Shown piece by piece: positions 50,348-60,603 of a stretch of 64,000 nt of DNA (position 1 is its first letter; each line of letters begins with the position of its first letter). Position numbers and translations under genes: made by a program. The stretch comes from Nocardioides ungokensis. Lineage in GTDB: Bacteria > Actinomycetota > Actinomycetes > Propionibacteriales > Nocardioidaceae. Location of the stretch: assembly GCF_013466985.1 (NCBI RefSeq), contig NZ_CP059164.1:1125001-1189000 (forward strand), in the 5' to 3' direction. Below the pieces are notes generated by a model. That model worked only from the letters and a program-made list of their open reading frames with translations, was not told the origin of the DNA and did not search any database.

Positions 50348-51616
50348 ATGAACACCACTCGACGGCGCACGGCCCGCGCCGGCATCCTCCTCGCCGCGAC
50401 CCTGGTGGCCACCACCGCCGGCCCCGCGCACGCCGCCGGGAACAGCTGGGACGTGCCGCACCAGGCCACCATCACGATCCGAGGCCACGGGTTCGGGCAC
50501 GGCCACGGGATGTCGCAGTACGGCGCCGAGGGCGCGGCCCGGCAGGGCCTGACGTACAAGCAGATCGCGGACTTCTACTACCGCGGCACGAGCTGGGGCA
50601 CCACCAAGGGCCGGGTCGACGTGCTCATCACCGGCGACACCACCGACGACCTGGTGGTGCTCGCGCGCAAGGGCCTGGTGCTGCGCGACCGCGCCTCCGG
50701 CGAGAAGACCGAGCTCCCCGACAACGGCGCCACCCGCTGGCGGATCGTGCCGACCGCCGACGGTGGGGGGCGGGTGGGCTACCTCGAGGGCAGCTGGCAC
50801 CCCTTCACGACGCTGAAGGGGGAGGGGGAGTTCTCGGCGCACGCCAAGCCGGTCACCCTCGTCACCCCGAGCGGCAACCGCGCCTACCGGGGCCGCCTCC
50901 GTGCGGTCGCGACCTCGGCCGGCTCGACGGCCCGGAGCACCGTCAACGACGTCTCGATGGAGAGCTACGTCAAGGGGGTCGTGCCCCTGGAGATGCCGGC
51001 GCTGTGGAGCCCCGAGGCCGTCCGTGCCCAGGCCGTCGCGGCCCGCACCTACGCGGCCTACGAGCGCGACCACCCGCTCGGGTCGGACTACCAGATCTGC
51101 GACACGTCGTCCTGCCAGGTCTACGGCGGGTACGACGCCGAGCACCCCGCCTCCAACGACGCGGTCGACGCCACCCGCCAGCAGGTCCTGCTCGCGAACG
51201 GCGACCCGGCCTTCACGCAGTTCGGGGCCAGCTCGGGAGGCTGGACCTCCGCCGGGTCGGTGACCTACCTCCCCGCCCGCAAGGACCCCTACGACGGGTG
51301 GTCCGGCAACCCGGTCCACTCCTGGAAGGTGACGGTCCCCGACACCACCATCGAGAACGCCTGGCCGGCGCTCGGCGACCTCACCCGCATCGTGGTGACG
51401 AAGCGGGACGGCAACGGCGACTGGGGCGGCCGGATCTGGTCGATGACGCTGGTGGGCAGCAAGAAGAAGGTCGCCGTCTCCGGTGACACCTTCCGCGCGG
51501 TGCTGGGCCTGCGGTCCACCTGGGTGACGTTCGGGGTCGCCCAGCGATCCGGCCGCGCCCCAGCCCCCACGCAGCGCGCCGACGACTCGCTGATGGCCGC
51601 CGACCTGGAGCGCTAG
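50348..51616 (+). CDS. secreted SpoIID/LytB-domain protein (paralogue)
   Basis: The 422-aa product has a signal peptide (ARAGILLAATLVATTAGPAHA). The SpoIID core matches the protein at 41558-42739: GHGFGHGHGMSQYGAEGAARQ, SMESYVKGVVPLEMPALW, RAQAVAARTYAAYERDHP, ICDTSSCQVYGGY and FGASSGGWTSAG. Both carry the CDTxxC pair and the same order of blocks over their full length. Its C-terminus is longer. Activity on peptidoglycan is plausible but unproven in such organisms. Its leader holds the large stem-loop. Confidence 0.9.
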   Translation: MNTTRRRTARAGILLAATLVATTAGPAHAAGNSWDVPHQATITIRGHGFGHGHGMSQYGAEGAARQGLTYKQIADFYYRGTSWGTTKGRVDVLITGDTTDDLVVLARKGLVLRDRASGEKTELPDNGATRWRIVPTADGGGRVGYLEGSWHPFTTLKGEGEFSAHAKPVTLVTPSGNRAYRGRLRAVATSAGSTARSTVNDVSMESYVKGVVPLEMPALWSPEAVRAQAVAARTYAAYERDHPLGSDYQICDTSSCQVYGGYDAEHPASNDAVDATRQQVLLANGDPAFTQFGASSGGWTSAGSVTYLPARKDPYDGWSGNPVHSWKVTVPDTTIENAWPALGDLTRIVVTKRDGNGDWGGRIWSMTLVGSKKKVAVSGDTFRAVLGLRSTWVTFGVAQRSGRAPAPTQRADDSLMAADLER

Positions 51617-51642
51617 CAGACTCGGCCGGCGAACGTCAGTCC

Positions 51643-52506
51643 CTACTTGGCGAAGCGCGAGACGAAGTCGAGCGAGACCTGGGCGACCTCCCGCCAGCCG
51701 CTGTCGATGGTGAGCGAGTGTCCCCGGTTCTCGATCTCCTTGAACTCGGTGACGTTCTCCGCGTTCTTGCGCTGCTTCTTGAAGGTGGCGTTGGCGATGG
51801 CGTGCGGCACCTGGTGGTCCTTCTCGCCGGAGATGATCAGCATCGGACCGCGGTCGGGGTTCTTCTTGTCCGCCTTGAGCTCGGTTCCCGGGTTGATGTT
51901 GGCGAACGCGGCCTGGAAGACAGGGACCCCGGAGCCGGCGACGTGGAAGGTGTCGTAGAGCTCGTGGGCCTCCTCCTCGCTGACGGCGTTGGCGAAGCCG
52001 AAGCGGAACTGGTCGAAGGTCAACGTGACGGCCTTGCGCCTGTTGGCCGGGTTCCCGAGGACGGCGGCGGAGGACTTGAGGGCTGCCGGGGGCAGGGGCA
52101 GCACGCCGCGCAAGGGGGCGGGATCGATCGCGACCGTGGCCGCTGACAGGCCGCGACCGGCCAGGATCTGCACGAGCAGCCCGCCGAACGAGTGGCCGAT
52201 GACGACAGGTTTGACCGTGAGTCTCTCGATGACGGCCTGCTGGTAGGCCGCGACGTCGCCCACGCCCTTGCCGGCGAACTGCTCGGGATGCTCGCGTGCC
52301 TCTGCCACGGTGCCGGGATCGTCCGGCCAGCCCGGGGTGACGGCCGCGAACCCCGCCTCTTCGAAGAACTCTGCCCAGCGATCCCAGCTGCTGTCGAGCA
52401 GCCAGAGCCCGTGGACGAACACGACCGGGGTCTTCCCGCTCTCGTTCGCGCGCCTGATCTCGTCGAGCTCGGACTCGGTCAGGGTGATGTGCTGCGTGAC
52501 TGCCAT
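51643..52506 (-). CDS. alpha/beta hydrolase
   Basis: The 287-aa product has VVFVHGLWLLDSSWDRWAEF (oxyanion region), the nucleophile elbow VIGHSFGGLLVQILAG, an acid region LIISGEKDHQVPH and His in IENRGHSLTIDSGW. These are the marks of a small esterase or haloperoxidase-like hydrolase. No signal peptide. ATG 52506 was chosen, with GGGAG upstream. Confidence 0.87.
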   Translation of the reverse strand: MAVTQHITLTESELDEIRRANESGKTPVVFVHGLWLLDSSWDRWAEFFEEAGFAAVTPGWPDDPGTVAEAREHPEQFAGKGVGDVAAYQQAVIERLTVKPVVIGHSFGGLLVQILAGRGLSAATVAIDPAPLRGVLPLPPAALKSSAAVLGNPANRRKAVTLTFDQFRFGFANAVSEEEAHELYDTFHVAGSGVPVFQAAFANINPGTELKADKKNPDRGPMLIISGEKDHQVPHAIANATFKKQRKNAENVTEFKEIENRGHSLTIDSGWREVAQVSLDFVSRFAK

Positions 52507-52595
52507 AGGGGTGCTCCCGCCCACCGTGGAACCCCGAGAAAGACCTCAGTCTGCCCCGGGTGACCCGATGGCGCCAGCGTTCGGCAGCGCTGCCG

Positions 52596-55500
52596 TCAGC
52601 CCAGCACCAGCACCAGGTCACCGCCGTCGACGGCCTGGGTGCCGCCGAGGGCGAGGCGCTGCACGGTGCCGGCGACCGGCGCGGTGATCGAGGCCTCCAT
52701 CTTCATCGCCTCGATCGTCGCGACCGTGTCCCCCGCGGCGACCTCGTCGCCCTCGGCCACCACGAGGGTGACCACGCCCTGGAAGGGTGCGGCGACGTGA
52801 CCCGGCTTGGAGGTGTCGGCCTTCTCGGCGGCGGCGACCTCGGCGGCGACGTTGCGGTCGCGCACGCTGATCGGCCGCAGCTGGCCGTTGATCGTGGCCA
52901 TCACGGTGCGGAAGCCGCGCTCGTCCGGGTCGCTGATCGCCTGGACCCCCAGGATCAGGGTCTTGCCCTCGTCGATCTCGACCTCGTGTTCCTCGCCCTG
53001 GCGCAGGCCGTAGAGGTAGTCCAGCGTCGGGAGGACCGACAGGTCGCCGTAGGTCTCGCGCGACTCGGTGAACTCCCGGGTCGGGCCGGCGAAGAGCAGC
53101 TCGTTGAGGGTGCGGCGGGTCGCCGTCCGCAGCCCCTCGGCCTGCTCCTCGGTCAGCTTCTCGGCCGGCGCCTTCCAGCTGCGGCCCGCGAGCGCCTTGG
53201 TGCGGAACGGCTCCGGCCAGCCGCCGGGCGGGTCGCCCAGCTCGCCGTTCAGGAAGCCGATGACCGAGTCGGGGATGTCGAACTTCGCCGGGTCCTCCGC
53301 GAACTCCTCGGGGTCGGCTCCGACCGCGACCAGGTGCAGGGCCAGGTCGCCGACGACCTTCGAGGACGGGGTGACCTTGACGATGTTGCCGAGGATGTCG
53401 TTCGCCGCGGCGTACATGTCCTCGATCTGCTCGAACTTCTCACCGAGGCCCAGCGCGATCGCCTGCTGGCGCAGGTTGGACAGCTGACCGCCGGGGATCT
53501 CGTGGGTGTAGACCCGCCCGGTCGGCGACGGCAGCCCGGACTCGAAGGGCGCGTAGACGCGCCGGGTCGCCTCCCAGTAGGGCTCCAACGCGCAGACGGC
53601 CTCGAGCGACAGCCCGGTCTCCCGGTCGCTGTGGTCGGTGGCGGAGACCAGCGCGGACAGCGGCGGCTGCGACGTGGTGCCCGCCATCGAGGCGGTCGCC
53701 GCGTCGACGGCGTCGACCCCGGCGTCGATGGCCGCGAGCAGGGTGCCGAGCTGGCCACCGGGGGTGTCGTGGGTGTGCAGGTGCACGGGCAGGTCGAACC
53801 GGTCGCGCAGCGCGCTCACCAGGGTGCGCGCGGCGGGGGCCCGCAGCAGCCCGGCCATGTCCTTGATCGCGAGGACGTGGGCGCCCGCGTCGACGATCCG
53901 CTCGGCGAGTCCGAGGTAGTAGTCGAGCGTGTAGAGCCGCTCGTCCGGGTTCGACAGGTCGCCGGTGTAGCACAGCGCGACCTCGGCGACCGCCGTCCCG
54001 GTGCTCCGGACCGCCTGGATGGCCGGCCGCATCTGCTCCACGTCGTTGAGCGCGTCGAAGATCCGGAAGACGTCGATGCCGGTGGCCGCCGCCTCCTCGA
54101 CGAAGGCGTCGGTGACCTCGGTGGGGTACGGCGTGTAGCCGACCGTGTTGCGGCCGCGCAGCAGCATCTGCAGGCAGACGTTGGGGACCGCCTGGCGCAG
54201 CTTGGCCAGCCGCTCCCACGGGTCCTCGGCCAGGAAGCGCAGCGCCACGTCGTACGTCGCGCCGCCCCAGGCCTCCAGCGACCACAGCTCCGGCGTGGTG
54301 TGTGCGACGTGGCCGGCGACCGCCAGCAGGTCGCGGGTGCGGACCCGGGTGGCCAGCAGGGACTGGTGCGCGTCGCGGAACGTCGTGTCGGTGACCGCCA
54401 CCCGGGTCTGCTCGCGCAGGCGCCGCGCGAACTCCTCCGGGCCGACCTCCAGGAGCAGCTGGCGCGAGCCGTCGGGGGCGGGCACCTCCAGGTTGACGTC
54501 GGGAAGCTTGGTGACCGGGTCGATGCTGACCGGCGCGGGGCCGTGCGGCTGGTTGACGGTGATGTCGGCGAGGTAGGTCAGCAGCTTGCTGCCGCGGTCG
54601 CCCTTGCCCCGCGCCGCGAGCAGCTGCGGGTGGGTCTCGATGAACGAGGTGGTGACACGGCCGCCGGCGAAGTCGGGGTCCTCGAGCACGGCCTGGAGGA
54701 AGGCGATGTTGGTGGAGACGCCGCGGATGCGGAACTCCGCCACCGCGCGCCGGGCCTTCTCGACGGCCTTCTCGAAGGTGCGGCCTCGGCAGGTGAGCTT
54801 CGCCAGCATCGAGTCGAAGTGGGCGGAGACCTCGGCGCCGGTGTAGACGGTGCCGCCGTCGACCCGGACCCCGGATCCGCCGGGGGAGCGGTAGGTGGTG
54901 ATCTTGCCGGTGTCGGGCCGGAAGTTGTTGGCCGGGTCCTCGGTGGTCACCCGGCACTGCAGCGCCGCGCCGCGCAGCACGATGTCGTCCTGCGCGAGGC
55001 CGAGGTCGGCGAGCGTCTCACCGGAGGCGATGCGCAGCTGGGACTGCACGAGGTCGACGTCGGTGACCTCCTCGGTCACCGTGTGCTCGACCTGGATGCG
55101 GGGGTTCATCTCGATGAAGACGTAGTTGCCCTCGGGGTCGAGCAGGAACTCCACGGTGCCGGCGTTGCGGTAGCCGATCTCCGTGGCGAAGCGCACCGCG
55201 TCGGCGCAGATCCGGTCCCGCAGCTCCGGGTCGAGGTTTGGCGCCGGCGCGATCTCGACGACCTTCTGGTGGCGTCGCTGCACCGAGCAGTCCCGCTCGA
55301 AGAGGTGGATCACGTTGCCCTCGGCGTCGGCGAGGATCTGCACCTCGATGTGCCGCGGGTCCACGACCGCCTGCTCGATGAAGACGGTCGGGTCGCCGAA
55401 CGCGCCCTCCGCCTCGCGCATGCAGGTCTCGACGGCCTCGCGCAGGTCCCCGGGCTCGTCGACCCTGCGCATGCCGCGGCCGCCGCCACCGGCCACGGCC

Positions 55501-55982
55501 TTGACGAAGAGCGGGTACGGCAGCCCTCCGTCCTGGGTGGCGGCGGCCTCCACCAGCGCGTCGACGTCGGTCGAGGGGTCCACGAGGCCAGCGTCGGGAC
55601 CGGCGGCCTTGGCCGCAGCGATCGCGCGGGCCTTGTTGCCCGTCAGCGTGAGCACCTCGGCGGTGGGCCCGATGAACGTGATGCCGGCGTTGGCGCACGC
55701 CTCGGCGAGCGCGGGGTTCTCCGAGAGGAAGCCGTAGCCCGGGTAGACCGCGTCCGCGCCGGCCCGTTGGGCGACGGCGACGATGGCGTCGGGGTCGAGG
55801 TAGGCCCGCACGGGGTGACCGCGCTCACCGATCTCGTAGGCCTCGTCGGCCTTGAGCCGGTGCTCGGACCACCGGTCCTCGTAGGGGAAGACCGCGACCG
55901 TCCGGGCGCCGACCTCGAACGCAGCGCGGAAGGCCCGGATCGCGATCTCGCCGCGGTTGGCCACGAGCACCTTGGAGAACAT
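52596..55982 (-). CDS. pyc: pyruvate carboxylase
   Basis: Pyc makes oxaloacetate from pyruvate and bicarbonate, feeding the TCA cycle and gluconeogenesis. The intact 1128-aa product has the biotin carboxylase domain (about 1-455, ATP loop VAGGGGRGMRRV and VEHTVTEEVTDVDLVQSQL), the carboxyltransferase domain (TTFRDAHQSLLATRVRT; AIKDMAGLLRAPAARTLVSA; HTHDTPGGQL) and a biotinyl domain with Lys1094 in IEAMKMEASI. This is the single-chain form. Confidence 0.97.
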   Translation of the reverse strand: MFSKVLVANRGEIAIRAFRAAFEVGARTVAVFPYEDRWSEHRLKADEAYEIGERGHPVRAYLDPDAIVAVAQRAGADAVYPGYGFLSENPALAEACANAGITFIGPTAEVLTLTGNKARAIAAAKAAGPDAGLVDPSTDVDALVEAAATQDGGLPYPLFVKAVAGGGGRGMRRVDEPGDLREAVETCMREAEGAFGDPTVFIEQAVVDPRHIEVQILADAEGNVIHLFERDCSVQRRHQKVVEIAPAPNLDPELRDRICADAVRFATEIGYRNAGTVEFLLDPEGNYVFIEMNPRIQVEHTVTEEVTDVDLVQSQLRIASGETLADLGLAQDDIVLRGAALQCRVTTEDPANNFRPDTGKITTYRSPGGSGVRVDGGTVYTGAEVSAHFDSMLAKLTCRGRTFEKAVEKARRAVAEFRIRGVSTNIAFLQAVLEDPDFAGGRVTTSFIETHPQLLAARGKGDRGSKLLTYLADITVNQPHGPAPVSIDPVTKLPDVNLEVPAPDGSRQLLLEVGPEEFARRLREQTRVAVTDTTFRDAHQSLLATRVRTRDLLAVAGHVAHTTPELWSLEAWGGATYDVALRFLAEDPWERLAKLRQAVPNVCLQMLLRGRNTVGYTPYPTEVTDAFVEEAAATGIDVFRIFDALNDVEQMRPAIQAVRSTGTAVAEVALCYTGDLSNPDERLYTLDYYLGLAERIVDAGAHVLAIKDMAGLLRAPAARTLVSALRDRFDLPVHLHTHDTPGGQLGTLLAAIDAGVDAVDAATASMAGTTSQPPLSALVSATDHSDRETGLSLEAVCALEPYWEATRRVYAPFESGLPSPTGRVYTHEIPGGQLSNLRQQAIALGLGEKFEQIEDMYAAANDILGNIVKVTPSSKVVGDLALHLVAVGADPEEFAEDPAKFDIPDSVIGFLNGELGDPPGGWPEPFRTKALAGRSWKAPAEKLTEEQAEGLRTATRRTLNELLFAGPTREFTESRETYGDLSVLPTLDYLYGLRQGEEHEVEIDEGKTLILGVQAISDPDERGFRTVMATINGQLRPISVRDRNVAAEVAAAEKADTSKPGHVAAPFQGVVTLVVAEGDEVAAGDTVATIEAMKMEASITAPVAGTVQRLALGGTQAVDGGDLVLVLG

Positions 55983-55992
55983 GGCGTCGAGG

Positions 55993-57543
55993 CTATCGGC
56001 GTCGGCTGCCCCGCGTCGCGGGCGTGCGATCTGCGAGACACACGGTGAACTGCTCGACGAGTCCCGGTACGGCGTCCGCGGCGAGCCGGGTCGCCTCGTC
56101 CGCGGGTACGTCGAGCACCGACACCTTCTGCTTCCCGCCCGCCGTGGTGGCGGCCAGCGTGGTCAGGCCTGCACGTCGCTGTGGCCAGGTGGAGCGGAAC
56201 GTCCACCCGATGACGTGCCCGGTGTCCAGCGCGTGCCGGTGGCGGTCGAGGCTGCCCGACCGGCTGACCAGGTGGCCGTCGACCAGCGCGTGGCCGAGGC
56301 CGCGCGTGCGGTCGATCGCGAGCAGCAGCCCGACCGGCAGGCCCAGGGCAGCCACCGGCACCAGCCAGGTCGGTGCTCCGGCCACGGTCACGAGCAGGAG
56401 CGCCGCCAGCAGGACGGCTGCCGCCGGTGCGAGGGCGCGGGTGAAGCGGCGACGCCGGGCCCGGGGGCCGTGTCCCGTCAGCGGGGCGTCCACGGGGCCG
56501 GCGCTGCCGAGCACGTCGCGGGCGACCCTCAGCACCACCTCACGCGGAGCGGGCGGGACCAGGACGGCGCTGCCCTGCTGCCGGCGGTCCAGGCCGGTGA
56601 CGATCGCGGCGACCCGGCCGCCTCCGGCGGCGCGCAGTCCCAGCGGCTCGCAGACGCTGACCCCGGCGACCCGCTCGTCGTCGAGGCTCGTCTCCCGGGT
56701 GGTGAGCAGGCCGCGCGTCAGGTGCCAGGCGCCGCCCACGTGCCGCAGCGCGAATCCCCAGTTGGCGACGAGGTAGCCACCCACCGAGAGCAGCGACACG
56801 AGCACCACGAGCGCCACGATGCCGACCGGCACGACGGTCCACCACGACAGCCCGGAGGTGCCCCGCACGATCTCGCCCGTGCCGATCCGGTCCCAGAGAC
56901 CGAGGGTGTTCATCAGCTGGCTGGTGGCGCCGAGCACGCCTGCGGCGATCACCAGGCCGGAGCTCGTGAGCGGGGCGAACCGGACCCAGGCCGGGTCGAG
57001 AGCGAGGACGACCTCGGCGCGGTCCGGCGTGACGACGTCCCGGTCGTCGGTCGAGTCGCCGATCTGGTCGTCGGTCGGGTCGTCGGCCGAGGGGGCCACG
57101 TGCAGCAGCTCCTCGCGCAGCCGCCTCGCGCGTCCGACCTGCAGGGCGTCGAGGTCGAGCCGGTCCTCCTGGGACGCCGACGCCGTGCCCACACGCACGG
57201 TCGCCAGCCCGAGGACCCGGTGGATCGCGGAGGAGGTCAGGTCGACGGTGCGGACCCGGTCCAGCGGCGTGGAGAGCAGGTGCCGGTTGAGCAGTCCGCG
57301 GCGCAGCTCGATGCGGCCCTCGGCGATCCGGAAGCTCGTCGTGACGTAGCGCAGCACGCCCAGCGTCACCGGCACCCCGACCCCCAGCAACTGCCACGGC
57401 AGGTCGCCGTTCCCCGTGGCGGTGCCGGCGAAGAGCAGCCCGATGACGAAGGGCAGGAAGCGGAGGACCTCACGGATGGGGTGGACCAGCAGCATCCGGG
57501 CGTCGAGGCGCTGCCACTGCTCGTCGTGCGCCAGCTCGCTCAT
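55993..57543 (-). CDS. bacterial PH-domain membrane protein (YdbT-like)
   Basis: The 516-aa product has membrane-helix pairs near residues 22-65, 185-250 and 345-385, and three PH-like (bPH2) beta modules with RYVTTSFRIAEGRIELRRGL, HLLSTPLDRVRTVDLTSSAI and the C-terminal GHVIGWTFRSTWPQRRAGLT. This is the Bacillus YdbT layout. The family's role is unknown, though YdbST are linked to resistance to some antimicrobial peptides. Its ATG lies seven bases after the stop of the shorter PH gene, so they are coupled. Confidence 0.87.
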   Translation of the reverse strand: MSELAHDEQWQRLDARMLLVHPIREVLRFLPFVIGLLFAGTATGNGDLPWQLLGVGVPVTLGVLRYVTTSFRIAEGRIELRRGLLNRHLLSTPLDRVRTVDLTSSAIHRVLGLATVRVGTASASQEDRLDLDALQVGRARRLREELLHVAPSADDPTDDQIGDSTDDRDVVTPDRAEVVLALDPAWVRFAPLTSSGLVIAAGVLGATSQLMNTLGLWDRIGTGEIVRGTSGLSWWTVVPVGIVALVVLVSLLSVGGYLVANWGFALRHVGGAWHLTRGLLTTRETSLDDERVAGVSVCEPLGLRAAGGGRVAAIVTGLDRRQQGSAVLVPPAPREVVLRVARDVLGSAGPVDAPLTGHGPRARRRRFTRALAPAAAVLLAALLLVTVAGAPTWLVPVAALGLPVGLLLAIDRTRGLGHALVDGHLVSRSGSLDRHRHALDTGHVIGWTFRSTWPQRRAGLTTLAATTAGGKQKVSVLDVPADEATRLAADAVPGLVEQFTVCLADRTPATRGSRRR

Positions 57544-57550
57544 CGGGCGA

Positions 57551-58039
57551 TCACGTCGCGTCGCCGGCCACCGCGTCGGCCTTGAGGGTCAGCTCGTCCA
57601 CGAGCCGCCGCGCGCGGTCGCGGTCGAGTCCCGAGATCTCGAGGGCCCCCGCCGACGACGCCGTCGTGACCGTGACGCTGGCCAGCCCGAAGAGCCGCGC
57701 GACCGCGCCCTCGGCGTGGTCGACGGTCTGGATCCTCGACATCGGCGCGATCCGGCGCTCGCGGGACCACCAGCCCGTCTGGGTGTAGACCGCGGTGTCG
57801 GTCACCTCCCAGCGGTGCGTGCGGTAGCGCCAGGTCGGCATCACCACGACGTACGCCGCGACGACGGCGGCAAGCGCGGCGAAGACCCACCAGGGCAGGG
57901 GGAACCAGTGCCACAGCCATCCGCCCAGGGCCACCAGGACCAGCAGCCAGGCGCCCTGCACGACGGCGCCCAGCAGCCACATGAGCCGCGCCCTCGGGCT
58001 GACCCGCTGGGCCGGCTCGCGGAGCGCGGCGCCTTCCAT
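57551..58039 (-). CDS. bacterial PH-domain membrane protein (YdbS-like)
   Basis: The 162-aa product has two membrane helices (about residues 20-65) and one bPH2 module: THRWEVTDTAVYTQTGWWSR, RIAPMSRIQTVDHAEGAVAR and LFGLASVTVTTASSAGALEI with SGL. It pairs with the adjacent YdbT-like gene as in many Firmicutes and actinobacteria. ATG 58039 is the start. Confidence 0.87.
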   Translation of the reverse strand: MEGAALREPAQRVSPRARLMWLLGAVVQGAWLLVLVALGGWLWHWFPLPWWVFAALAAVVAAYVVVMPTWRYRTHRWEVTDTAVYTQTGWWSRERRIAPMSRIQTVDHAEGAVARLFGLASVTVTTASSAGALEISGLDRDRARRLVDELTLKADAVAGDAT

Positions 58040-58060
58040 GATCCCGAGACTACGGCGCTG

Positions 58061-59862
58061 TCAGTCCTTGATCTCGCAGATCACGGCGCCGTTGGTGACG
58101 GTGGCGCCGGCCTCGACCTGGAGGCCGGTGACGGTGCCGGGCTTGTGGGCCTTGAGGGGCTGCTCCATCTTCATGGCCTCGATGACGACCACGGTGTCGC
58201 CCTCGGCGACCTCCTGGCCCTCCTCGACGACGACCTTGACGATGGTGCCCTGCATGGGGCTGGCCACCGCGTCTCCGGAGACAGCGGCGCCGGCCTTCTT
58301 GCCGCCGGACCGCTTGGGCTTCTTCCCTGCTCCGGCGCCGCCGGCGGCGAGCCCGCCTCCGAGTCCACCCAGTCCGGCGGGGAGGACGACCTCGAGGCGC
58401 TTGCCGCCGACCTCGACGACGACCTTCTGCCGCTCGCCGGCCTCCTCGTCGGCCTCGGCGGTGTGGCCGTCGTAGGGCTGGATCTGGTTGTCGAACTCGG
58501 TCTCGATCCACTGGGTGTAGACGGTGAACTCACCCTCGCCGGTGGGGTTGGATGCGCCGACGTAGGCCGGGTCGGAGACGACCGCGCGGTGGAAGGGGAT
58601 GACCGTCGGCATGCCGTCGACGACGAACTCGTCCAGCGCGCGGCGGGAGCGTTCGAGGGCCTGGGTGCGGTCGCGGCCGGTGACGATGAGCTTGGCGATC
58701 AGGGAGTCGAACGAGCCGGGGATGGTCTGGCCGTTCTCGTAGCCGCCGTCGAGGCGGACGCCGGGGCCGCTGGGCGGGGACCAGGCCGAGAGGGTGCCGG
58801 GCGCGGGCATGAAGTTGCGGCCGCCGTCCTCGGCGTTGATGCGGAACTCGATGGAGTGGCCGCGGATCTCGGGGTCGTCGTAGCCGAGCTCCTCGCCGGC
58901 GGCGATGCGGAACATCTCGCGCACCAGGTCGATGCCGGTGACCTCCTCGGAACGCAGTGCTCGACCTGGAGGCGGGTGTTGACCTCGAGGAAGGAGATGG
59001 TGCCGTCCTGGGCGACCAGGAACTCACACGTGCCGGCGCCGTAGTAGCCGGCCTCGCGCAGGATCCGCTTGGAGGACTCGTAGAGCTCGCCGAGCTGGTC
59101 GTCGGTCAGGAACGGGGCGGGCGCCTCCTCGACCAGCTTCTGGTTGCGGCGCTGCAGGGAGCAGTCGCGGGTGGAGACGACCACGACGTTGCCGTGCTGG
59201 TCGGCCAGGCACTGGGTCTCGACGTGGCGGGGCTTGTCGAGGAACTTCTCCACCAGGCACTCGCCGCGCCCGAACGCCGTGACGGCCTCGCGGACCGCGG
59301 ACTCGTAGGCGTCGGGGATCTCCTCCAGGGTGCGGGCGACCTTCAGGCCGCGGCCGCCGCCACCGAAGACGGCCTTGATCGCGACCGGCAGCCCGTTGGC
59401 CTCGGCGAACTCGACGACCTCGTCGGCGTCCGCCACGGGGTCCTTGGTGCCCGGCGCGAGGGGGGCGTTGGCCTTGTCCGCGATGTGCTTGGCCTTGGCC
59501 TTGTCGCCCAGGGCCTCGATCGCGGCGGGCGGGGGGCCGATCCAGGTCAGCCCGGCGTCGATGACCGCCTGGGCGAAGTCGGCGTTCTCGGCCAGGAAGC
59601 CGTAGCCGGGGTGCACCGAGTCGGCACCGGCCCTCTCGGCCACCGCGATGATCTTGGCGATGTCGAGGTAGGACTCCGCCGGCGTCGCGCCGTCCAGGGA
59701 GTAGGCCTCGTCGGCCAGCCGTACGAACAGGGCGTCCCGGTCCGGGTCGGCGTAGACGGCCACGGACCCGATCCCTGCGTCCTTGCACGCGCGGATCACC
59801 CGCACCGCGATCTCGCCACGGTTGGCGATCAGGACCTTCTGCAGCGGATTGACCTTCGGCAC
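58061..59862 (-). CDS. acetyl/propionyl-CoA carboxylase biotin carboxylase and carrier subunit, one frameshift
   Basis: After repair the product is about 600 aa and resembles mycobacterial AccA3 in its layout. The biotin carboxylase domain has [46 protein letters not shown] and [16 protein letters not shown]. The biotinyl domain has Lys565 in [13 protein letters not shown] base lost near 58949-58952 breaks [18 protein letters not shown]. It gives the acyl-CoA carboxylase its carboxybiotin; no carboxyltransferase (accD) gene is in the window. The upstream ATG 59862 is well placed after AGGAGTGCCAGGTG. Confidence 0.92.
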
Positions 59863-59937
59863 CTGGCACTCCTGCTCTGGGGATGGGGACTCCGCTGCGC
59901 AGGGTATCGCCCGACCCGGCCCGCCGTCGTTGAGGTG

Positions 59938-60549
59938 TCAGTCACGGTTGCCGCTCCCACGCGGTCGCAGCACCTTCCGCATCACGACGCGCGTGGGGGA
60001 GCGGCGCACCACCTCGGTGAAGCCGGCCCGCTCGTAGAGGCTGCGGGACCCGAAGAACATGAAGTCGTCGTGGCTTCGCACGGGCTTGTCGACGGGATAG
60101 GCCTCGACGAGGCGTACGCCGTGCTCCCGTGCGAAGTCCAGGCCGGCCGCGAGCAGCCGGTGCTGGAGGCCCCGGCCGCGGAGCTCCTTCGCGACGTAGG
60201 TGCAGACGACCGACCAGACCTCCGCGTCGTCGACCGGCTTCATGACGGGGGAGCGGCGCAGCTTGAGGTAGTCCTCGCGTGGCCCGAGGCTGATCCACCC
60301 CGCCGGCCGGTCGTCGACGTACCCCACCAGGCCCGGCACCACCCCGGCGTCGACCAGGCTGCACAGCTGTTCCTTGTTGCCCTCACCGGCGGCGGCACTG
60401 ACCGAGACCTTGCCGGTGCGTCGGTAGTACATGCACCAGCAGCCGCGCACGATGGAACCTCCGGGCAGTCCGAACAGCGCCTCCAGGTCCGGCCAGGTCT
60501 GCGGCGTCAGGGGCCGTGCCGCGAAGTTCACACCTCGATCATCCGCCAT
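59938..60549 (-). CDS. GNAT-family N-acetyltransferase
   Basis: The 203-aa product has the GNAT acetyl-CoA loop VVCTYVAKELRGRGLQHRLL, PAGWISLGPREDYLKLRRS and FGSRSLYERAGFTEVVRR. The N-terminal GCWCMYYRR is typical of a group acting on small amines. It is divergent from the phosphoesterase gene, with 54 bases between starts. The substrate is unknown. Confidence 0.88.
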   Translation of the reverse strand: MADDRGVNFAARPLTPQTWPDLEALFGLPGGSIVRGCWCMYYRRTGKVSVSAAAGEGNKEQLCSLVDAGVVPGLVGYVDDRPAGWISLGPREDYLKLRRSPVMKPVDDAEVWSVVCTYVAKELRGRGLQHRLLAAGLDFAREHGVRLVEAYPVDKPVRSHDDFMFFGSRSLYERAGFTEVVRRSPTRVVMRKVLRPRGSGNRD

Positions 60550-60603
60550 TCACCCCGACCGGCAAGGGTGCGAGCACCAGTCGTCCGCCCTCGGAGGAGC
60601 ACC

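Noticed and set aside
52560..56048. Plus-strand open frame of 1162 codons opposite pyruvate carboxylase
   Set aside because: It is the antisense shadow of a GC-rich gene, has no family features, and is enriched in Arg, Gly, Asp and Val as expected from reversed GC-biased codons.
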